Part shown: one piece after another, positions 62,870 to 64,000 of the stretch | How positions within the stretch are numbered: the first letter of the stretch is position 1 | How the letters are laid out: every line of letters starts with the position of its first letter | Assembly (NCBI GenBank): GCA_013400155.1 | Contig: VXBM01001013.1 | Span: 148,826 to 212,825 of the forward strand | Reading direction: 5' to 3' | DNA from: Helopsaltes ochotensis | Lineage: Eukaryota; Chordata; Aves; Passeriformes; Locustellidae | DNA: 64,000 bases | Notes under the pieces: generated by a model | Databases searched by the model: none | What the model was told of the DNA's origin: nothing | Seen by the model: the letters and a program-made list of their open reading frames with translations, nothing else | Program-made: the position numbers and the translations under genes

Positions 62870-64000
62870 AGTGGTGACTAACAGTCCACATTCTCTGTTT
62901 TGGAGGCAGCAGAGCCACACACAGCCCCTCACTCCAGGCAAGCTGCTCAAGCACAGGCTAGTCCTTGGTAAAATTCATTGCATCTGGTGCTGCTCATTTC
63001 CTTTCAGTTTTTATCTAGTCTTTCTGTGTTTCCTGTCAGCACCTAATGCCATTTGGGACAGCACAGGGACTGCTGCTCGCTGTGTGTTTGCTGTGCAGAG
63101 ACCAGTAGGAGCTAGTGATCCAGCTAGCATGTGTTTTGGTGCTCCTGCCTGTACTTCTCTGTGTTCTTCTTGCTCTTGCAGTGGGTGAAATGCAAAGGAT
63201 GAGGAGCTGGGGCACGGAGGGACCTCAGTGAAGTCTGTTAAATGTGTTTCTGCTGGAAAAGACTAAGGGAAAAAACAGCAAAGACCAGAAAGCTGTGCGT
63301 AAAATGTAGATTCTACTTCTTCTTCTCACGTGTCTCCCTCTTTGACTATCTTTTATTTGTACTGATATAATCACCCACTTGAATATATCCCGCATTTTTC
63401 AGGTCTGTGAACTTCTGTTTTTCTAGGGTGAGCTTGTTTGCCAGGCAGGTTTTCCTCAAGCTCTCCTGGTGCCAGTAATTAAGGGATTACTGTAATTACC
63501 TCACTGGTGCAGATATTGAGTATTAGCGCTTAGGCTGAATGTGCCCACTTTGATTTCTCTACAGTGACGCTAGGTAGCCTGTGCTTGAGCTCTGCTCTAA
63601 ATGAGCACAGTGTCATTAATGACAGCACTTTTACAATGGGCACTTTTGTGCTTAAGAAGCTTTTCATACCTTAATCCAACCTGATGCAGGCTATGGATGC
63701 AAATGCATTACAGGTACAATTTACTTCATGGCATTAACAAAACTTAAAAACTGATTCGAACTGCACCGTGAAGTGTTTAATGAGCTGTGTGCCAGATCCT
63801 TGGAGCTGACTGAAATGCTCTGGCTGCAAGTCAGTGTCTAATGCTTTCATTTCCTTGTCCTGTGCCTGGCACTAGCCTTAATGCTTTGCTCCTTCCAGGC
63901 ATGAGGGTTCTTCTCATTTACACCGGCCTTCGGGGATCATAAGGAATTGAAAAATATTGTAGACTCTTTGTGGATTCCCTTCCTCCATGTACCAGGGATG
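62870..64000. other. Non-coding stretch, no gene seen
   Basis: A plus frame (62649-63188, 179 codons) starts inside the LTR and runs into this segment; it has no recognised domain. No other feature is supported up to the window edge. Confidence 0.5.

Overview
The window looks like non-coding nuclear DNA from a bird, most likely a passerine. The evidence is: (i) a CR1 LINE 3' end carrying the ATTCTATGA-type tail; (ii) a SINE with a tRNA-Ile head and a CR1 tail, an architecture known from songbirds; (iii) several LTRs whose ends and layout resemble passerine endogenous retroviruses. The base composition is AT-rich and vertebrate-like, with short stop-riddled frames, microsatellites and no bacterial gene layout. 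I found no host protein-coding exon, rRNA, functional tRNA, CRISPR array or operon that I can defend. The window is best read as an intergenic desert or part of a large intron, and almost all recognisable content is retroelement-derived.

Layout: 1-11 kb holds a perfect hairpin palindrome (1354-1393), a CR1 3' fragment (about 2436-2501), an old tRNA-like SINE fragment (about 5208-5263) and a 12-bp tandem repeat (8811-8841). The 11.2-12.0 kb stretch holds the tRNA-Ile/CR1 SINE (minus strand), followed closely by a plus-strand solo LTR with an exact 5-bp target duplication. The 12-28 kb stretch is unannotated apart from one unusually open frame near 19 kb. The 28.1-31.3 kb stretch holds two related solo LTRs 1.5 kb apart. 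A CATCC array lies at 34.3 kb. The 35.9-36.7 kb stretch holds another solo LTR, with a long TCTA microsatellite about 140 bp beyond it. At 42.4 kb there is a second tRNA-like fragment, and at 44.0-44.75 kb a decayed L1-clade reverse transcriptase, unusual for a bird.

The main object is a minus-strand endogenous retrovirus at 50189-55910. In its own 5'-to-3' order (right to left) it has a 780-bp 5' LTR, a tRNA-Lys-like primer-binding site, a leader, broken gag, an aspartic protease that keeps its D-T-G motif, a broken reverse transcriptase (stop, frameshift, and YIGD where YxDD is expected) and the start of a degenerate RNase H. Integrase, env and the U3 of the 3' LTR are absent. Their place is taken by foreign sequence that looks like a plus-strand LTR of a different family. 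Only the U5-side 360 bp of the 3' LTR remain, and they are close to identical to the 5' LTR. A matching ACCT flanks the outer ends.

After the provirus comes ordinary AT-rich DNA, then a GC-rich block at 58.5-59.9 kb with the longest open frame of the window (249 codons, unrecognised), and a further probable minus-strand LTR at 62385-62869. Calls rest on reading by eye; family names and subfamily assignments need a repeat-library search.
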